Shown in pieces: positions 1-9,131 of a stretch of DNA of 51,138 nucleotides (within the stretch, counting starts at the first letter, position 1; every line of letters begins with the position of its first letter). The DNA lies in the NCBI GenBank assembly GCA_905479265.1, contig CAJQLX010000041.1:1-51138 (forward strand). The letters are read 5' to 3'. The stretch is from an uncultured Alphaproteobacteria bacterium (GTDB lineage: Bacteria > Pseudomonadota > Alphaproteobacteria > UBA7985). The notes under the pieces were generated by a model that saw only the letters and a list, made by a program, of their open reading frames with translations, made no database searches and had not been told where the DNA came from. The position numbers and the translations under genes were made by a program.

Positions 1-84
1 TAGATCTAGGCCTCTAGCGGCGAGCTGCAGCGGCGTTTAGATGGTGTAATCCTCGCCGGTGAGATCGCAACGATCCTTCAATCG

Positions 85-1359
85 CTATTGCTGACTCTTT
101 GCCCGAATCGTGAAGGCCTGCTTTAACTCAAATAAGTGGGGGGCCAAGCCGTTTCCGGCCTGTGGGTTTCCCGTATATACCGAGTCACCGACAGTAACGA
201 TGGACGCATTTTTGTGCTGGCGTGGGAGTCTTGGCCGGACATAAGGTGCCCAAGTAAACGTTGGCTCCAAAAACGGCCCTGGACCTTGCTGATGCTCAGC
301 GAGCCACGCAATGATAGGCCCGAGGCGCGGGCCGAGAGCGCTCATGATCTCTTCGCTGGCGCAGGCTTCGCTCAATGAACAGACCCTGCGATGACAATCG
401 TCTAGCGCATCCAGCTCCGCCTGGGTGAGGCAACAAATCAGCAAGGCCTCATTCATCTCTGGCTGCATAAATCCGTTCCAAAAGTAGAGGCCCTTGGTAA
501 AGGCCCTTTCGAAGAACCTTTCGAAAAATGCGGGTTTCAGCTTTGGGTCTATTTTTGTAATTTTGAGATAAGGAACCTGCAGCTCAGTTTGATTGAGGGT
601 TGGACGCCAAGCGTCGCCGTAGAACTTAAGGGCCAGCTTGTCATCGGGCAGCAATGGGCGAATGCGGCAGCCAAAGTTGTCAAAGGTTTCGCCTGAGTCA
701 GCCGGGGCACCCTGAAGGGGCATCTCAGCGCCCAACTCAGCCATGCCTTGCCAAGGCAATCGTCCACCCGTGGCGTCGATCCATTGTCTGACCTCTGCGC
801 CGTCTAAATCCCCTTCATGGTTGCACAAAGGAATTCCAAGCGCTTGGGTGGCTCGAAATAGCGCAAACTCCAAGTTCTTGATCGTTACGCCGATAAATCC
901 CTTGGCGCCAATCGCCTCAATAGACTTGCGATCCTCGGCCGTTAAAAGCGACCAGACAACGGGCGCTTTGACAAAAGTGAGCCACTCGCGTGTGTATGGG
1001 CGGGCTGCTGAGCCGTCCTCTGTGCTGCGCCGTTCGACCAGTACCACACGAAGTTTGGGCGCCCGTCGTTTGAGCCATATGGCTGTAGCCAAGCCAATTG
1101 GGCCCGCGCCTAAGACCGCAACGTCACAATTCTGGGCTCCGTGGAAGGATAAGTCAGTAGACAGGTTACGCTTTTCCAGCACGCCAAGCTCAAGAGGCGG
1201 GTCAAGATTGAAGCGAGTGTAGCTAGAGTCCTTGGAAAGCGTCTTGGCGGCTGAAGGCGTGAGGAGGAAATCTCGGTTACGCTGAAGCGCGCAAATCCAT
1301 CCCTTACGTGCGTTCGCGATCACTGTTTGCCGCGTTCTGAGATTGGAAATCCAGCTCAT
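85..1359 (-). CDS. FAD-dependent oxidoreductase (monooxygenase-like)
   Basis: A 424-residue flavoprotein. A Rossmann dinucleotide-binding motif GAGPIG (residues 84-89) is followed by a strand ending in an acidic residue (VVLVERR, E109), which is the usual FAD-ribose contact. Near the C-terminus TVGDSVYTG carries a GD pair (391-392) like the second FAD motif of aromatic hydroxylase-type flavoproteins. About 75 residues precede the Rossmann fold, an unusual N-terminal extension, so a later start is possible, but no better RBS-supported start was found. No signal peptide or membrane segment is visible, so it is probably cytoplasmic. The substrate is unknown. The gene follows the CBS gene on the same strand after about 150 bp containing a hairpin, so co-transcription is uncertain. 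Confidence 0.75.
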   Translation of the reverse strand: MSWISNLRTRQTVIANARKGWICALQRNRDFLLTPSAAKTLSKDSSYTRFNLDPPLELGVLEKRNLSTDLSFHGAQNCDVAVLGAGPIGLATAIWLKRRAPKLRVVLVERRSTEDGSAARPYTREWLTFVKAPVVWSLLTAEDRKSIEAIGAKGFIGVTIKNLEFALFRATQALGIPLCNHEGDLDGAEVRQWIDATGGRLPWQGMAELGAEMPLQGAPADSGETFDNFGCRIRPLLPDDKLALKFYGDAWRPTLNQTELQVPYLKITKIDPKLKPAFFERFFERAFTKGLYFWNGFMQPEMNEALLICCLTQAELDALDDCHRRVCSLSEACASEEIMSALGPRLGPIIAWLAEHQQGPGPFLEPTFTWAPYVRPRLPRQHKNASIVTVGDSVYTGNPQAGNGLAPHLFELKQAFTIRAKSQQ

Positions 1360-1457
1360 AGATCATCCAAATTGGTTATTGCTTCGGTTTGACCTTCTCG
1401 GGCGCCAGAAAGACCCTCAAGCCGCATAGCGATGTCCCCCCGGTACCCCCTCGGCCC

Positions 1458-1478
1458 TTTGCCCCAGTTGGGGGCAAA
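1458..1478 (-). terminator. Stem-loop after the CBS-pair gene
   Basis: TTTGCCCC at 1458-1465 pairs with GGGGCAAA at 1471-1478 across a 5-base loop, giving an 8-bp perfect stem just past the stop codon of the CBS gene. There is no long T-run, so it may be a weak terminator or an mRNA-end stabiliser. Confidence 0.45.
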
Positions 1479-1508
1479 CTTTAATGCTCAGGCCGGTTTT
1501 TCAACTTC

Positions 1509-2060
1509 TCAGTTTTGGCTTGCAATCACGGCGCCAAGCGCTGCGACAACCACGACTGTATACAAGAGAATACCACCGACAATCAGGACGACAGATCGGT
1601 TTCTGCTGATCGTTGCTCGTGCGAGTTGGCGCGCTTGATAAGCCAGATCAGGCCACGTGTATGAAACGAAATCGCCTTGGGTGAACAGCGCGGTAATACG
1701 GCCATCCGTATCAACCACCGGCAATCGACGGAAACGCTCATTGGACATGATTCGCAACCAGTCCACGACATCGTCGGTCTCTCTGGCAAGCCTCGGATCC
1801 TTCGTCATGATGTCCCCGATTTTTGTCGATGCGGGATCCTTGCCACCATTGACCACTTTTATCATCACGTCGCGTTCGGTGGCGATACCAACGACTTTGT
1901 TATCGGGGTCAACAACGACAATCGAGCCGAAATTCTTTTCGCTCATCAAACCCACGGCCTCGGCAACACTGGTGTTCGCGTCTGCGGTCAGTGGCTTAGG
2001 CTTTTCGCGGTATTCGGGACGATCTTTTAAGCGTGTACCTGGCCGCTGATTGTTCGACAT
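1509..2060 (-). CDS. CBS-domain pair protein with C-terminal membrane anchor
   Basis: A 183-residue protein with two CBS motifs in tandem (roughly residues 20-75 and 80-138). The typical pieces are visible: VAEAVGLMSEKNFGSIVVVD, then GIATERDV, then IGDIMTKDP, then MSNERFRRLPVVD and a second GD segment. CBS pairs usually bind adenine nucleotides and act as regulatory modules. A single hydrophobic helix at about residues 155-178 (VVLIVGGILLYTVVVVAAL) probably anchors the protein in the inner membrane with the CBS domains in the cytoplasm. No enzymatic domain is fused, so it is likely a sensor or regulatory subunit with an unknown partner. Translation starts at the ATG at 2060. Confidence 0.85.
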   Translation of the reverse strand: MSNNQRPGTRLKDRPEYREKPKPLTADANTSVAEAVGLMSEKNFGSIVVVDPDNKVVGIATERDVMIKVVNGGKDPASTKIGDIMTKDPRLARETDDVVDWLRIMSNERFRRLPVVDTDGRITALFTQGDFVSYTWPDLAYQARQLARATISRNRSVVLIVGGILLYTVVVVAALGAVIASQN

Positions 2061-2439
2061 AAGTCTTGCTTCCTTTTGGTGCCGTAAGCGCCTTCCAACA
2101 GTCAGAAGGCAATCTCAGTTGAATAATGATAGGGCCGCCACGTCCAAACCTGATGGCCCTGACCACAGGGAGGCGAATGGGCTGCTCTCCCCCAATGACT
2201 TGCGAACACAAGGGTCGGCGCGACCTGCTCAGTGTTCATGCCCTTCGCGATTATGAGGAACGGTATCACAACTGACAAATGCATATGGCATATTTATGCA
2301 TTGGAAAGAGCGCTGTCGGCGCGAGTACGCCCCGCGATGAATTCTCGTGCTGTAATTCTGTCGCGTTGGCCAGGAGCATTTCCCCTTGCGTACCAAGGGA
2401 TCTGTCCATTTAAGTCAAAAATAGTGTATGTGAATTCTA
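2061..2439. other. Intergenic region with an imperfect palindrome
   Basis: This 379-bp stretch separates the divergent CBS gene and the DsbA-like gene, so it should hold both promoters. An inverted repeat AATGCATA (2278-2285) and TATGCATT (2295-2302) with a 9-base spacer is the only clear structure and could be an operator. I see no convincing gene and no unambiguous -35/-10 pair. Confidence 0.4.
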
Positions 2440-3057
2440 TTGAATGAAGTCAGATGGATCCGTGTCGTGCAAATCACCGCTTACCTGTCGATCGGCAGTA
2501 CTTACACTTTCCTAACGGCCCTTCGCCTCCGCGGTGTCATGGAACGCGAGGGCGTTGACCTGCATTTTCGCCCTTTCAGCGTACGGGCCATCATGCGGGA
2601 GATGAACAACATCCCCTTTCCGCCCGAAAAGGAAGCCAAAGTCCGCTACATGTGGCGCGATATCGAGCGCCGCGCCGGCGGCTATGGCTTGCCCACCCCG
2701 ACGGTGCCTGCGCCTTACCCGCTGAAGGACTTTGACCGGGCTAACCACGTGGGCGTGGTGGCCGAGCAGCAAGGTTGGTACCTCGACTACTTTGAAGCAA
2801 CCTACCGCGCGTGGTTCGTTGATGGCGTGGAAGCAGGCAGCGATGACAACATCCGAGGGGTGTGTGAGGCGCTGGGCCGGTCTTACGAGGACGTCTCAAC
2901 CGCCGCCGCAGCACCCGAAGCTGATGCCAGCTATCGTGCCAATACCGAAGCGGCCAAGGCGTCAGGCGTATTTGGTGCGCCGTCCTTTGTTGTTGGCGAT
3001 GAGGTGTTTTGGGGCGACGATCGGCTCGAAGACGCCATCGCTTTCAGCCGCACTTGA
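2440..3057 (+). CDS. DsbA-family / 2-hydroxychromene-2-carboxylate isomerase-like protein
   Basis: A 205-residue thioredoxin-fold protein of the DsbA / kappa-class GST / HCCA isomerase type. The opening strand QITAYLSIGSTYTFL carries serines where these enzymes have the glutathione-contacting Ser rather than a CxxC pair. FRPFSVRAIMREMNN, an all-helical insertion, and the C-terminal VFGAPSFVVGDEVFWGDDRL (the cis-Pro GAPSF motif followed by the GxDRL segment) are typical. It lacks a signal peptide and is probably a cytoplasmic GSH-dependent isomerase or transferase. The long frame begins with TTG at 2440 and has no clear RBS. GTG at 2467 would begin directly at the first beta-strand, with GGAT 8 bases upstream, and may be the true start. 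Confidence 0.8.
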   Translation: MNEVRWIRVVQITAYLSIGSTYTFLTALRLRGVMEREGVDLHFRPFSVRAIMREMNNIPFPPEKEAKVRYMWRDIERRAGGYGLPTPTVPAPYPLKDFDRANHVGVVAEQQGWYLDYFEATYRAWFVDGVEAGSDDNIRGVCEALGRSYEDVSTAAAAPEADASYRANTEAAKASGVFGAPSFVVGDEVFWGDDRLEDAIAFSRT

Positions 3058-3108
3058 GCCGGTGATTGGCCGCAAAGCAACCACCAGCCCGACCTCATGC
3101 CGCAAGGC

Positions 3109-4686
3109 TCAGCGATAGGCGGCAGACCAAGGTTCGACGCTGACACCCTGCACGGTCTTGGTGTCGTTGCTGAAGTTAAACAGGCAAAGAACCGAAGCAT
3201 CGCCTTGGTCCGCTCGCCGATTGAACGCGATCACGTCGTCGTCGGTATCCAGCAGCTCAATTTGCCCTTTGGCCACCAAAGCTGTTTGGCCTTTACGCCA
3301 TTCGAGATGCGCTTTGTTTCGTTCAAACAGGCTTCCTTGCTGGCCCTGTTGTTCAAAGCCGCCCTTGGCGATGTGGCGTTCATCGACGGGCAACCAGCTT
3401 TCAACATCGGCGTCCCCGCTGAAGCCACCGTTGGGTTGGTCGCGGTTCCATGTCATCGGCGTGCGACAGGTATCACGGCCTTTGAACGTTTCGCTGTAAC
3501 GATGGATGCCCCAAGGATCGCGCAATTGATCGCGGGTGAGGCGGTCCGCGTCGTCGAGCCCCAGTTCTTCGCCCTGATAGATGCAGGTGGAACCAATGAG
3601 GCTTGTTGAGAGCTGGATGAGCATATGAGCGAAGTCTTCTCGCGCAGCATCGGGCACGTCGATCTTCCGCGCCATGCGATCATAAACCCGCGCCATGTCG
3701 TGATTGGCCCAAGCGGTTGAGATTGAGTTGCTGTCGTTGAAGTTCTCGGCAAGGCCCGCAATGATGTCGCGCACTTCCCCCACGTTCGCGCCATCCCAGC
3801 GCAGCAGGTCGAAGTTGTAGGTTGAATGCAAGCGGTGGCTGCCCTCAGTGAAGGTTTTGGATACAGCCACAGCGTCTTCGCCGTCCAACTCGCCCATCAA
3901 AAAGCGGTCGCCGTATTCGTCGGCGAGCTTGCGCAGGTTTTCGGACAGTTTCTGGATGCTGGGTTGGTTCAGTTGAGCGCTGTCTTGGCTCTGGTAGTCA
4001 AATTCCCGCTCAGGCCGCACGCCGGTCTTGCGCGTGCGCGGTTTGTTGTCGGCCCAATTGTTATCGACTTTGGCGGTATGAATAGCGTCCAACCGGAACC
4101 CGTCCACGCCCTTGTCCAACCAGAACCGACAGATGTCCATCAGCGCGTCCATGACGCTGGGGTTGGATAGGTTCAGGTTGGGCTGCTCGCTTAGGAAATT
4201 GTGGAAGTAGTATTGCTGTCGGTTCGTATCCCACGTCCACGTTCGCCCACCAAAGAAGCTCAGCCAGTTATTCGGCTCAGTCCCGTCGTCCTTGGGGTCC
4301 AGCCAGTAGAACCAATCGGCCTTCGGGTTCGTCCGGTCCTTGCGGCTTTCGATGAACCACGGGTGCTGATCCGAGCAGTGCGCCAACACCATATCAATCA
4401 TGATTTTCAAACCCAGACTGTGCGCCTTTTCCAGCAGCTCGTCGAAGTCCTCGTTGGTGCCAAAAGCCGGATCAACCGCGCGATAGTCTGCAACGTCGTA
4501 GCCAAAGTCCTTCATCGGCGAGACAAAGAAAGGGGAGATCCATACGGCATCGACACCCAAGTCGGCGATGTACTCCAACTTGCTCGTGATCCCCGGCATA
4601 TCACCAACGCCGTCGCCGTTGCTGTCAGCAAAGCTGCGCGGATAAATCTGGTAGATGATGGCATTGTCCCACCAAGGGTCAGACAT
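3109..4686 (-). CDS. aglA: Alpha-glucosidase, GH13 family
   Basis: A 525-residue cytoplasmic GH13 enzyme. WWDNAIIYQIYPRSFADSNG opens the TIM barrel. The catalytic set is complete: nucleophile D200 in DGFRLDAIH, acid/base E266 in LMGELDGED, and the transition-state stabiliser H329-D330 in AWANHD. Length and the opening match alpha-glucosidases and oligo-1,6-glucosidases of alphaproteobacteria. Expected role: hydrolysis of imported alpha-glucosides (sucrose, maltose, trehalose type) to monosaccharides. It is the last gene of the operon after the binding protein and two permeases, 49 bp from aglG. The ATG at 4686 is preceded by AGGAA. Exact substrate preference cannot be read from sequence. Confidence 0.92.
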   Translation of the reverse strand: MSDPWWDNAIIYQIYPRSFADSNGDGVGDMPGITSKLEYIADLGVDAVWISPFFVSPMKDFGYDVADYRAVDPAFGTNEDFDELLEKAHSLGLKIMIDMVLAHCSDQHPWFIESRKDRTNPKADWFYWLDPKDDGTEPNNWLSFFGGRTWTWDTNRQQYYFHNFLSEQPNLNLSNPSVMDALMDICRFWLDKGVDGFRLDAIHTAKVDNNWADNKPRTRKTGVRPEREFDYQSQDSAQLNQPSIQKLSENLRKLADEYGDRFLMGELDGEDAVAVSKTFTEGSHRLHSTYNFDLLRWDGANVGEVRDIIAGLAENFNDSNSISTAWANHDMARVYDRMARKIDVPDAAREDFAHMLIQLSTSLIGSTCIYQGEELGLDDADRLTRDQLRDPWGIHRYSETFKGRDTCRTPMTWNRDQPNGGFSGDADVESWLPVDERHIAKGGFEQQGQQGSLFERNKAHLEWRKGQTALVAKGQIELLDTDDDVIAFNRRADQGDASVLCLFNFSNDTKTVQGVSVEPWSAAYR

Positions 4687-4735
4687 GGTTGTTTCCTATC
4701 TTTTTGATAATGGGAAATGCAGTTGGCAGCAGCGT

Positions 4736-6031
4736 TTAGCCACCCTTGACCGACCCCGCCAGAAGGCCGCGCACGAAGTAGCGCTGCAGACTGAGGAAGA
4801 CGATCAGGGGGACGATCATGGATATGACTGCACTGGCGTTGAGCAAGTGGAGCTGGCTCTTGTAGGTGCCGAGCTGTGACTGGATGATCCGGGGTAAAAC
4901 GCGGCTGGTTTCACCGTCCGGGCCAAGGTAGAGCGCGACCAGTAGATCGTTCCAGACCCAGAGGAATTGGAAGATACCAAAGCTGGCCAGCGCAGGCACA
5001 CTCAGCGGCACAATAATCTTCATGAAAGTCTGCAGGTGCGAAGCGCCGTCCATCCGTGCGCTTTCCAAGATTTCTTTCGGCAAATTGCCGACGTAGTTGC
5101 GCAGCAGATAGATCGCCAGCGGCAAGCCGAAGGCGGTGTGCGCGATCCAGAGCGTGGCAAAATTGGCGCTGCTGACTTTGCAACTGTTGCTCGCTTCACA
5201 GTCGGTGAGCCATTGGTTCAGCGAGGTGCCCCAGTTCGCGGCCTGTGTAAAGCTGGTGAGCAAGGGCAGGAAGGCGAGCTGCAAGGGAACCACCAAGAGC
5301 GCCACAACCACCACAAAGATCAGATCCCGGCCCGGAAACCGCATCCATGCAAAAGCGTAGGCCGCAAAGGCCGCGATCATGATGGGGATAAGGGTTGCTG
5401 GAATGGTGACCACAAACGAACTGATCAGCGCGTTTGGCACCTGAACATTGGTGAGCACTTGAACGTAGGAATTCCAGCCGAACTTTGGCTGCTGATCGAT
5501 AAAGACGCTGAGCTTTTTGCCCTTGCCGCTGTAGGGCTCGTCAAAGCGCCACGTGTAACGGCCATCGCGCTGATAGGTGAACTCGCCCTTACCCACGCTA
5601 AAGGCTTCGCCCGGTTCTTGGATGACGGTTTGCCGGATTGTTTTTGTCGCGTCATTGGGGTCTGGAACGCGCTGAATCGACAGGATGCCGGTGACGTCAC
5701 CAACGATTTCCATCTCTTTTGGAATGAAAGCATTGGCAGAGCGCTCGTTGGCTCGTTCGAACCGGGTCTGCTGCGCGACCGCTATATCGTCGAAAATGTT
5801 GCCTTCGATCAGCAGCGACCCGCCATCGGGACCACCTTGAGTCCGCACGGCATGCCCGCGCTCCATAGGGGTGAAAGCGCGCCAAAAGCCTGTCTCGTTG
5901 GCGTCCTTCTGCGGACGGATCGAGGTTGTTAGCAGGCCAATGAACGGCACGACCCATAGGATTACAACGGCAAGCAGCGCGATGTGGGCAAAGAGCTTGG
6001 CCAACGACATGCGGTTTGAAGCGTCATTCAT
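4736..6031 (-). CDS. aglG: Alpha-glucoside ABC transporter permease (AglG-like)
   Basis: A 431-residue inner-membrane permease of the MalG type. The first membrane segment is LFAHIALLAVVILWVVPFIG; a large extracytoplasmic segment follows (about residues 45-200, including ERGHAVRTQGGPDGG), characteristic of AglG-like permeases and much longer than in MalG. The C-terminal half holds the remaining helices and the cytoplasmic EAA loop SARMDGASHLQTFMKIIVP, which docks onto the ATPase. The ATG at 6031 has GGGGGA upstream and lies 12 bp after the aglF stop, indicating one transcript. It forms the channel with AglF. Confidence 0.9.
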   Translation of the reverse strand: MNDASNRMSLAKLFAHIALLAVVILWVVPFIGLLTTSIRPQKDANETGFWRAFTPMERGHAVRTQGGPDGGSLLIEGNIFDDIAVAQQTRFERANERSANAFIPKEMEIVGDVTGILSIQRVPDPNDATKTIRQTVIQEPGEAFSVGKGEFTYQRDGRYTWRFDEPYSGKGKKLSVFIDQQPKFGWNSYVQVLTNVQVPNALISSFVVTIPATLIPIMIAAFAAYAFAWMRFPGRDLIFVVVVALLVVPLQLAFLPLLTSFTQAANWGTSLNQWLTDCEASNSCKVSSANFATLWIAHTAFGLPLAIYLLRNYVGNLPKEILESARMDGASHLQTFMKIIVPLSVPALASFGIFQFLWVWNDLLVALYLGPDGETSRVLPRIIQSQLGTYKSQLHLLNASAVISMIVPLIVFLSLQRYFVRGLLAGSVKGG

Positions 6032-6043
6032 GTGCTGATCCCC

Positions 6044-7267
6044 CTACTTCTGATCCTGGCGCAGGCGCCAGATGTTGAAGGCCATGATGGGGACGACAGT
6101 GAGCATCAGGACGATGGCAATCGCCGCTGCCTGACCCTCGTCCCGGTATTTATCCTGAACCACGCGCATGTAGGTTGCGAGCAAGAGCTTGTCGTCCTTG
6201 TTGGCCGTGAGCGCGTAGGGGATGTCGAACACTTTGAGCACCAGAATGGTGATGGTGGTCCAGACCACAACAATGGTGCTGTAAATCTGTGGAATCTGCA
6301 CGCGGGTGAAGATCTGGAACGGATTGGCACCTTCAATTTTTGCGGCTTCAATCGTGTCCTCTGGCACCCCCCGCAGGGCGGCTGAGAAAATGACCATCGC
6401 GAACCCTGTCTGGATCCATATCAGAATGGTCATCATGAAGAAGTTGCCCCAGAACTGCAGCTCGTAGAAGAACAGTCCATCATTGGTGCCGCGACCCAGC
6501 ACGGCGTTCAGCAGTCCGATTTGAAAGCCCGGCGTGACCGCCGTCGCTTCGATTCCGCCACTGGCGTATATGTTGCGCCAGATCACGGCTGCGCCCACGA
6601 AACTGATGGCCAGTGGCACGAAGATAAAGCTCTTCGCGATCACGCCCCAGCGGACGCTATCGGCGAGCACCGCAATAACCAGCCCCAGCAGGACACAGGC
6701 GGTCGGCACAACCGCGAGCCACATCACACTGTTGCGGATGGCGACCCAGAACTGGTTGCTGTTGAAAATGAAGATGTAGTTTTCGAAGCTGTAACCGCCA
6801 TCGCCGGCAAAGCTCAGACGCAGCGTTTCCAAGGCCGGATAGACAAGAAACAGGCTCAGCAGCACGACCGCTGGACCAACAAAGATCCAAGGCTGAATGG
6901 CCTCAACCACGCGGTTCCGCGCCTGTAAATTCTTGGTGACGATCCGGGAGCCGGCGAAGTTCAGCCAGCTGGCGAGCGCGTAGTAGCCAAAGCTCAGCGT
7001 CATCGCGATCAGGATGGCGCGGATGGCGAAGGTGATTCGCGTCAGGGTGATGTAAAGCGCCTGATTGTCTGTTGCGCGCCCAAACTCATCAGCACCAAAC
7101 ATGGGAAAGCTGACAATCAACGTGTCGACGACAGAAGTCGCGGCAAACAGGGCAAAGGCTGCGGAGGGCAAAACGATCAGCACGGTGAGAAGCAGGCCGA
7201 AACTATTGCTGATGATCGGCAATACGTGGCGCTTAGGCTGAATGGATGGTTGGACTTTCGTGGTCAT
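6044..7267 (-). CDS. aglF: Alpha-glucoside ABC transporter permease (AglF-like)
   Basis: A 407-residue MalF-type inner-membrane permease. Two N-terminal hydrophobic segments (around SFGLLLTVLIVLPSAAFALF and AILIAMTLSFGYYALASWL) precede the conserved permease core starting near IFVGPAVVLLSLFLVYPALE. The EAA loop is AAKIEGANPFQIFTRVQIPQ. I place the start at the ATG at 7267; the frame can be extended to a TTG at 7285, but that start is poorer. The gene follows aglE after 134 bp with a strong stem-loop, and is followed by aglG after 12 bp. Partner of AglG in the translocation pore. Confidence 0.9.
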   Translation of the reverse strand: MTTKVQPSIQPKRHVLPIISNSFGLLLTVLIVLPSAAFALFAATSVVDTLIVSFPMFGADEFGRATDNQALYITLTRITFAIRAILIAMTLSFGYYALASWLNFAGSRIVTKNLQARNRVVEAIQPWIFVGPAVVLLSLFLVYPALETLRLSFAGDGGYSFENYIFIFNSNQFWVAIRNSVMWLAVVPTACVLLGLVIAVLADSVRWGVIAKSFIFVPLAISFVGAAVIWRNIYASGGIEATAVTPGFQIGLLNAVLGRGTNDGLFFYELQFWGNFFMMTILIWIQTGFAMVIFSAALRGVPEDTIEAAKIEGANPFQIFTRVQIPQIYSTIVVVWTTITILVLKVFDIPYALTANKDDKLLLATYMRVVQDKYRDEGQAAAIAIVLMLTVVPIMAFNIWRLRQDQK

Positions 7268-7331
7268 AGCGTGAATCGCCCCCAAAGATGGTAGGAGTCC
7301 GTCCCTTTTGCTTCTTCGTCTTAAAAGCGAA

Positions 7332-7368
7332 AAGGGGTCTGACAGAGGTTAGCTGTGCCAGACCCCTT
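7332..7368 (-). other. aglE-aglF intercistronic stem-loop
   Basis: AAGGGGTCTG (7332-7341) pairs perfectly with CAGACCCCTT (7359-7368), and the stem extends with a bulge into ACAG/CTGT. It sits between the binding-protein stop and the first permease start without a T-run. Such structures commonly protect the upstream binding-protein mRNA or attenuate the downstream part, giving more binding protein than permease. Confidence 0.6.
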
Positions 7369-7419
7369 GGGGCCATGGAACCCGAACCGAAGTCCGGGTC
7401 TGGAGGGCCATGGGAGGCG

Positions 7420-8760
7420 TTACTTGATAACGTCCCAAGCGGCTTGGATATTGTCAGCCGTGGTCTGTGCATCTTGGCCGTTCGCAAAAGCGGTCATTTC
7501 GGTCCAGAACGCACCAGCGCCGATTGGGCCAGGCATCAGGTCAGACGCGTCGAAACGGAAGGTCGTGGCATTTGCCAAGATCTCACCCTGCTTGCGCAGA
7601 GCGTCGTTGGCGTAAGCCGATGCATCCACGCCCAAGTGTGGGGTCAGGAAGCCAGACTCAGCCATCCAGATTTCGTGCGCGGCTGGCGATGTCAGGTAGT
7701 TGAACAACTCCATGGTCGCGTCAGTCATGTTTGGTGAAGCCCAAAGGGTGCCTGCACCCAGAACCGGCTTGCCCAGATCGCCTTCAGCGAAAGCAGGGAA
7801 GTAGAAGAAGTCCGCTTCGCCATCAGCCAGTTCCTGACCCTGATTCGGGAAGAAGGACGGGATGAAGGACGCCTGACGGTGCATCATGCACTGTGCTGGC
7901 GTGGTGAAGAGACCGTTTGGAGAATCGCCGAAGAAGATGGAGGCAACGGCGTCCGCGCCACCAGCAACATAGTCGTCATTGCGAGAGATGGAGCCGTAGA
8001 CTTCCATTGCATTGATGACTTCAGGGCTGTTGAACGGCAGATCGTTGGTCACCCAAGCGTCGTAGTTCTCAGGAGAAGTGGTGCGCAGCATCACGTCTTC
8101 CATCCAGTCGGTTGCGGTCCAACCCGTCGCGCCACCGGACTCAATGCCGATACACCAAGGGGTCAGGCCGTCAGCAACCATTTGATCGGACAGAGCAACC
8201 AGCTCTTCCATGGTGCCGGGGATCTCGTAACCATTGTCTTCAAAGGCTTCTGGAACGTACCAAACCAGCGACTTTACATCGACCTTGTAGGCAAAGGCAT
8301 AGAACTGGTCTGCGCCATTTTCGTCAGCGTAGGTGCCCAGATCAACCCAAGAGGAACCTGCGCCGTAGTTGTCGGTCATCCAAGCGGCCAAGTCTGGACC
8401 CAAAGCGTCCAAGCCGCCTTCAGCGGCCATGTCCGCTGCCAAGCCTGGCTGCGGGAAAATAGCAACGTTTGGTGCGTTGCCAGCGCGGATCGAGGTCACG
8501 ATCAGCTGCTCAAATTCGCCGGAGCCGCTGTACTGTACGTCTGCGCCCGTCGCGCTTTCAAAACAGGAAAGAACCATGTTGACGAGTTCTTCGTCACGGC
8601 CTTCCCATGGACCTGTAATGGTAACAACTTCACCAGACAGATCGGGCATTTCCGGCATGCCGGAAGGGGTTGTTGCACAATGGCCTTCTGCGTAAGCCGC
8701 TGAAGTACCCATCGCGAGGGCAGCCGCACCAGTGAGGCCACCAATCAGAAATTTCCGCAT
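7420..8760 (-). CDS. aglE: Alpha-glucoside ABC transporter substrate-binding protein
   Basis: A 446-residue periplasmic solute-binding protein of the sugar (MalE/AglE) type. A Sec signal peptide (RKFLIGGLTGAAALAMGTSAAYA) precedes the mature protein. GEVVTITGPWEGRDEELVNM opens the first lobe, and many Trp/Tyr residues (GGATGWTATDWMEDV) resemble the aromatic sugar-binding positions of this family. The ATG at 8760 has a perfect AGGAGG 5 bases upstream. It is the first gene of the agl operon and diverges from a LysR regulator. It should capture alpha-glucosides and deliver them to AglF-AglG. Confidence 0.92.
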   Translation of the reverse strand: MRKFLIGGLTGAAALAMGTSAAYAEGHCATTPSGMPEMPDLSGEVVTITGPWEGRDEELVNMVLSCFESATGADVQYSGSGEFEQLIVTSIRAGNAPNVAIFPQPGLAADMAAEGGLDALGPDLAAWMTDNYGAGSSWVDLGTYADENGADQFYAFAYKVDVKSLVWYVPEAFEDNGYEIPGTMEELVALSDQMVADGLTPWCIGIESGGATGWTATDWMEDVMLRTTSPENYDAWVTNDLPFNSPEVINAMEVYGSISRNDDYVAGGADAVASIFFGDSPNGLFTTPAQCMMHRQASFIPSFFPNQGQELADGEADFFYFPAFAEGDLGKPVLGAGTLWASPNMTDATMELFNYLTSPAAHEIWMAESGFLTPHLGVDASAYANDALRKQGEILANATTFRFDASDLMPGPIGAGAFWTEMTAFANGQDAQTTADNIQAAWDVIK

Positions 8761-9131
8761 TACTTCCTCCTAAAAACTCACATTGAGTTGGTCTTTTGCC
8801 TTTCCTCCCCACCCACACGAGCGGAAAAGGGAGAAACGGTTCCTCCTAGCCAGGGATGGCGGACACCCCTGCGCAGGTCATTTATGAGAAGAAATCTTCG
8901 TGAGCTGCTGCTCAGCAAGAGCGGCACAGTCGTGAAACAGATTCCGGATCCTCAGCGCCCAATCGCCTCGTAGGAACCTGAAACAACGCGAAAACAATCC
9001 GCGTCTCCTCCCAATGGTTCCAAAATTACTCCTTCCGCTCCTATAAGTGAATTCTAGTTTTTTCCCCTTCCCATCATAATTTTTGATATAAGGAATGTGC
9101 AAAGGATTGCATAACGGGGGATCAGATAGTC
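8761..9131. promoter_or_regulatory. Divergent aglE / lysR control region
   Basis: A 371-bp gap between divergent aglE and the LysR gene, the usual layout for LysR control. Near aglE there is an inverted repeat AACTCA (8775-8780), CAT, TGAGTT (8784-8789), directly upstream of the aglE ribosome binding site. The half nearest lysR is AT-rich (9050-9090). No single binding site can be assigned with confidence. Confidence 0.5.

Noticed and set aside
1-84. Partial gene at the left window edge
   Set aside because: All forward frames hit stops by position 40 or lack coding character, and reverse frames are interrupted; nothing can be supported in so short a stretch.
4967-5932. 321-codon plus-strand ORF antisense to aglG
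   Set aside because: It lies wholly inside a permease gene with clear EAA loop and helices, its product looks like random charged sequence, and it has no RBS.
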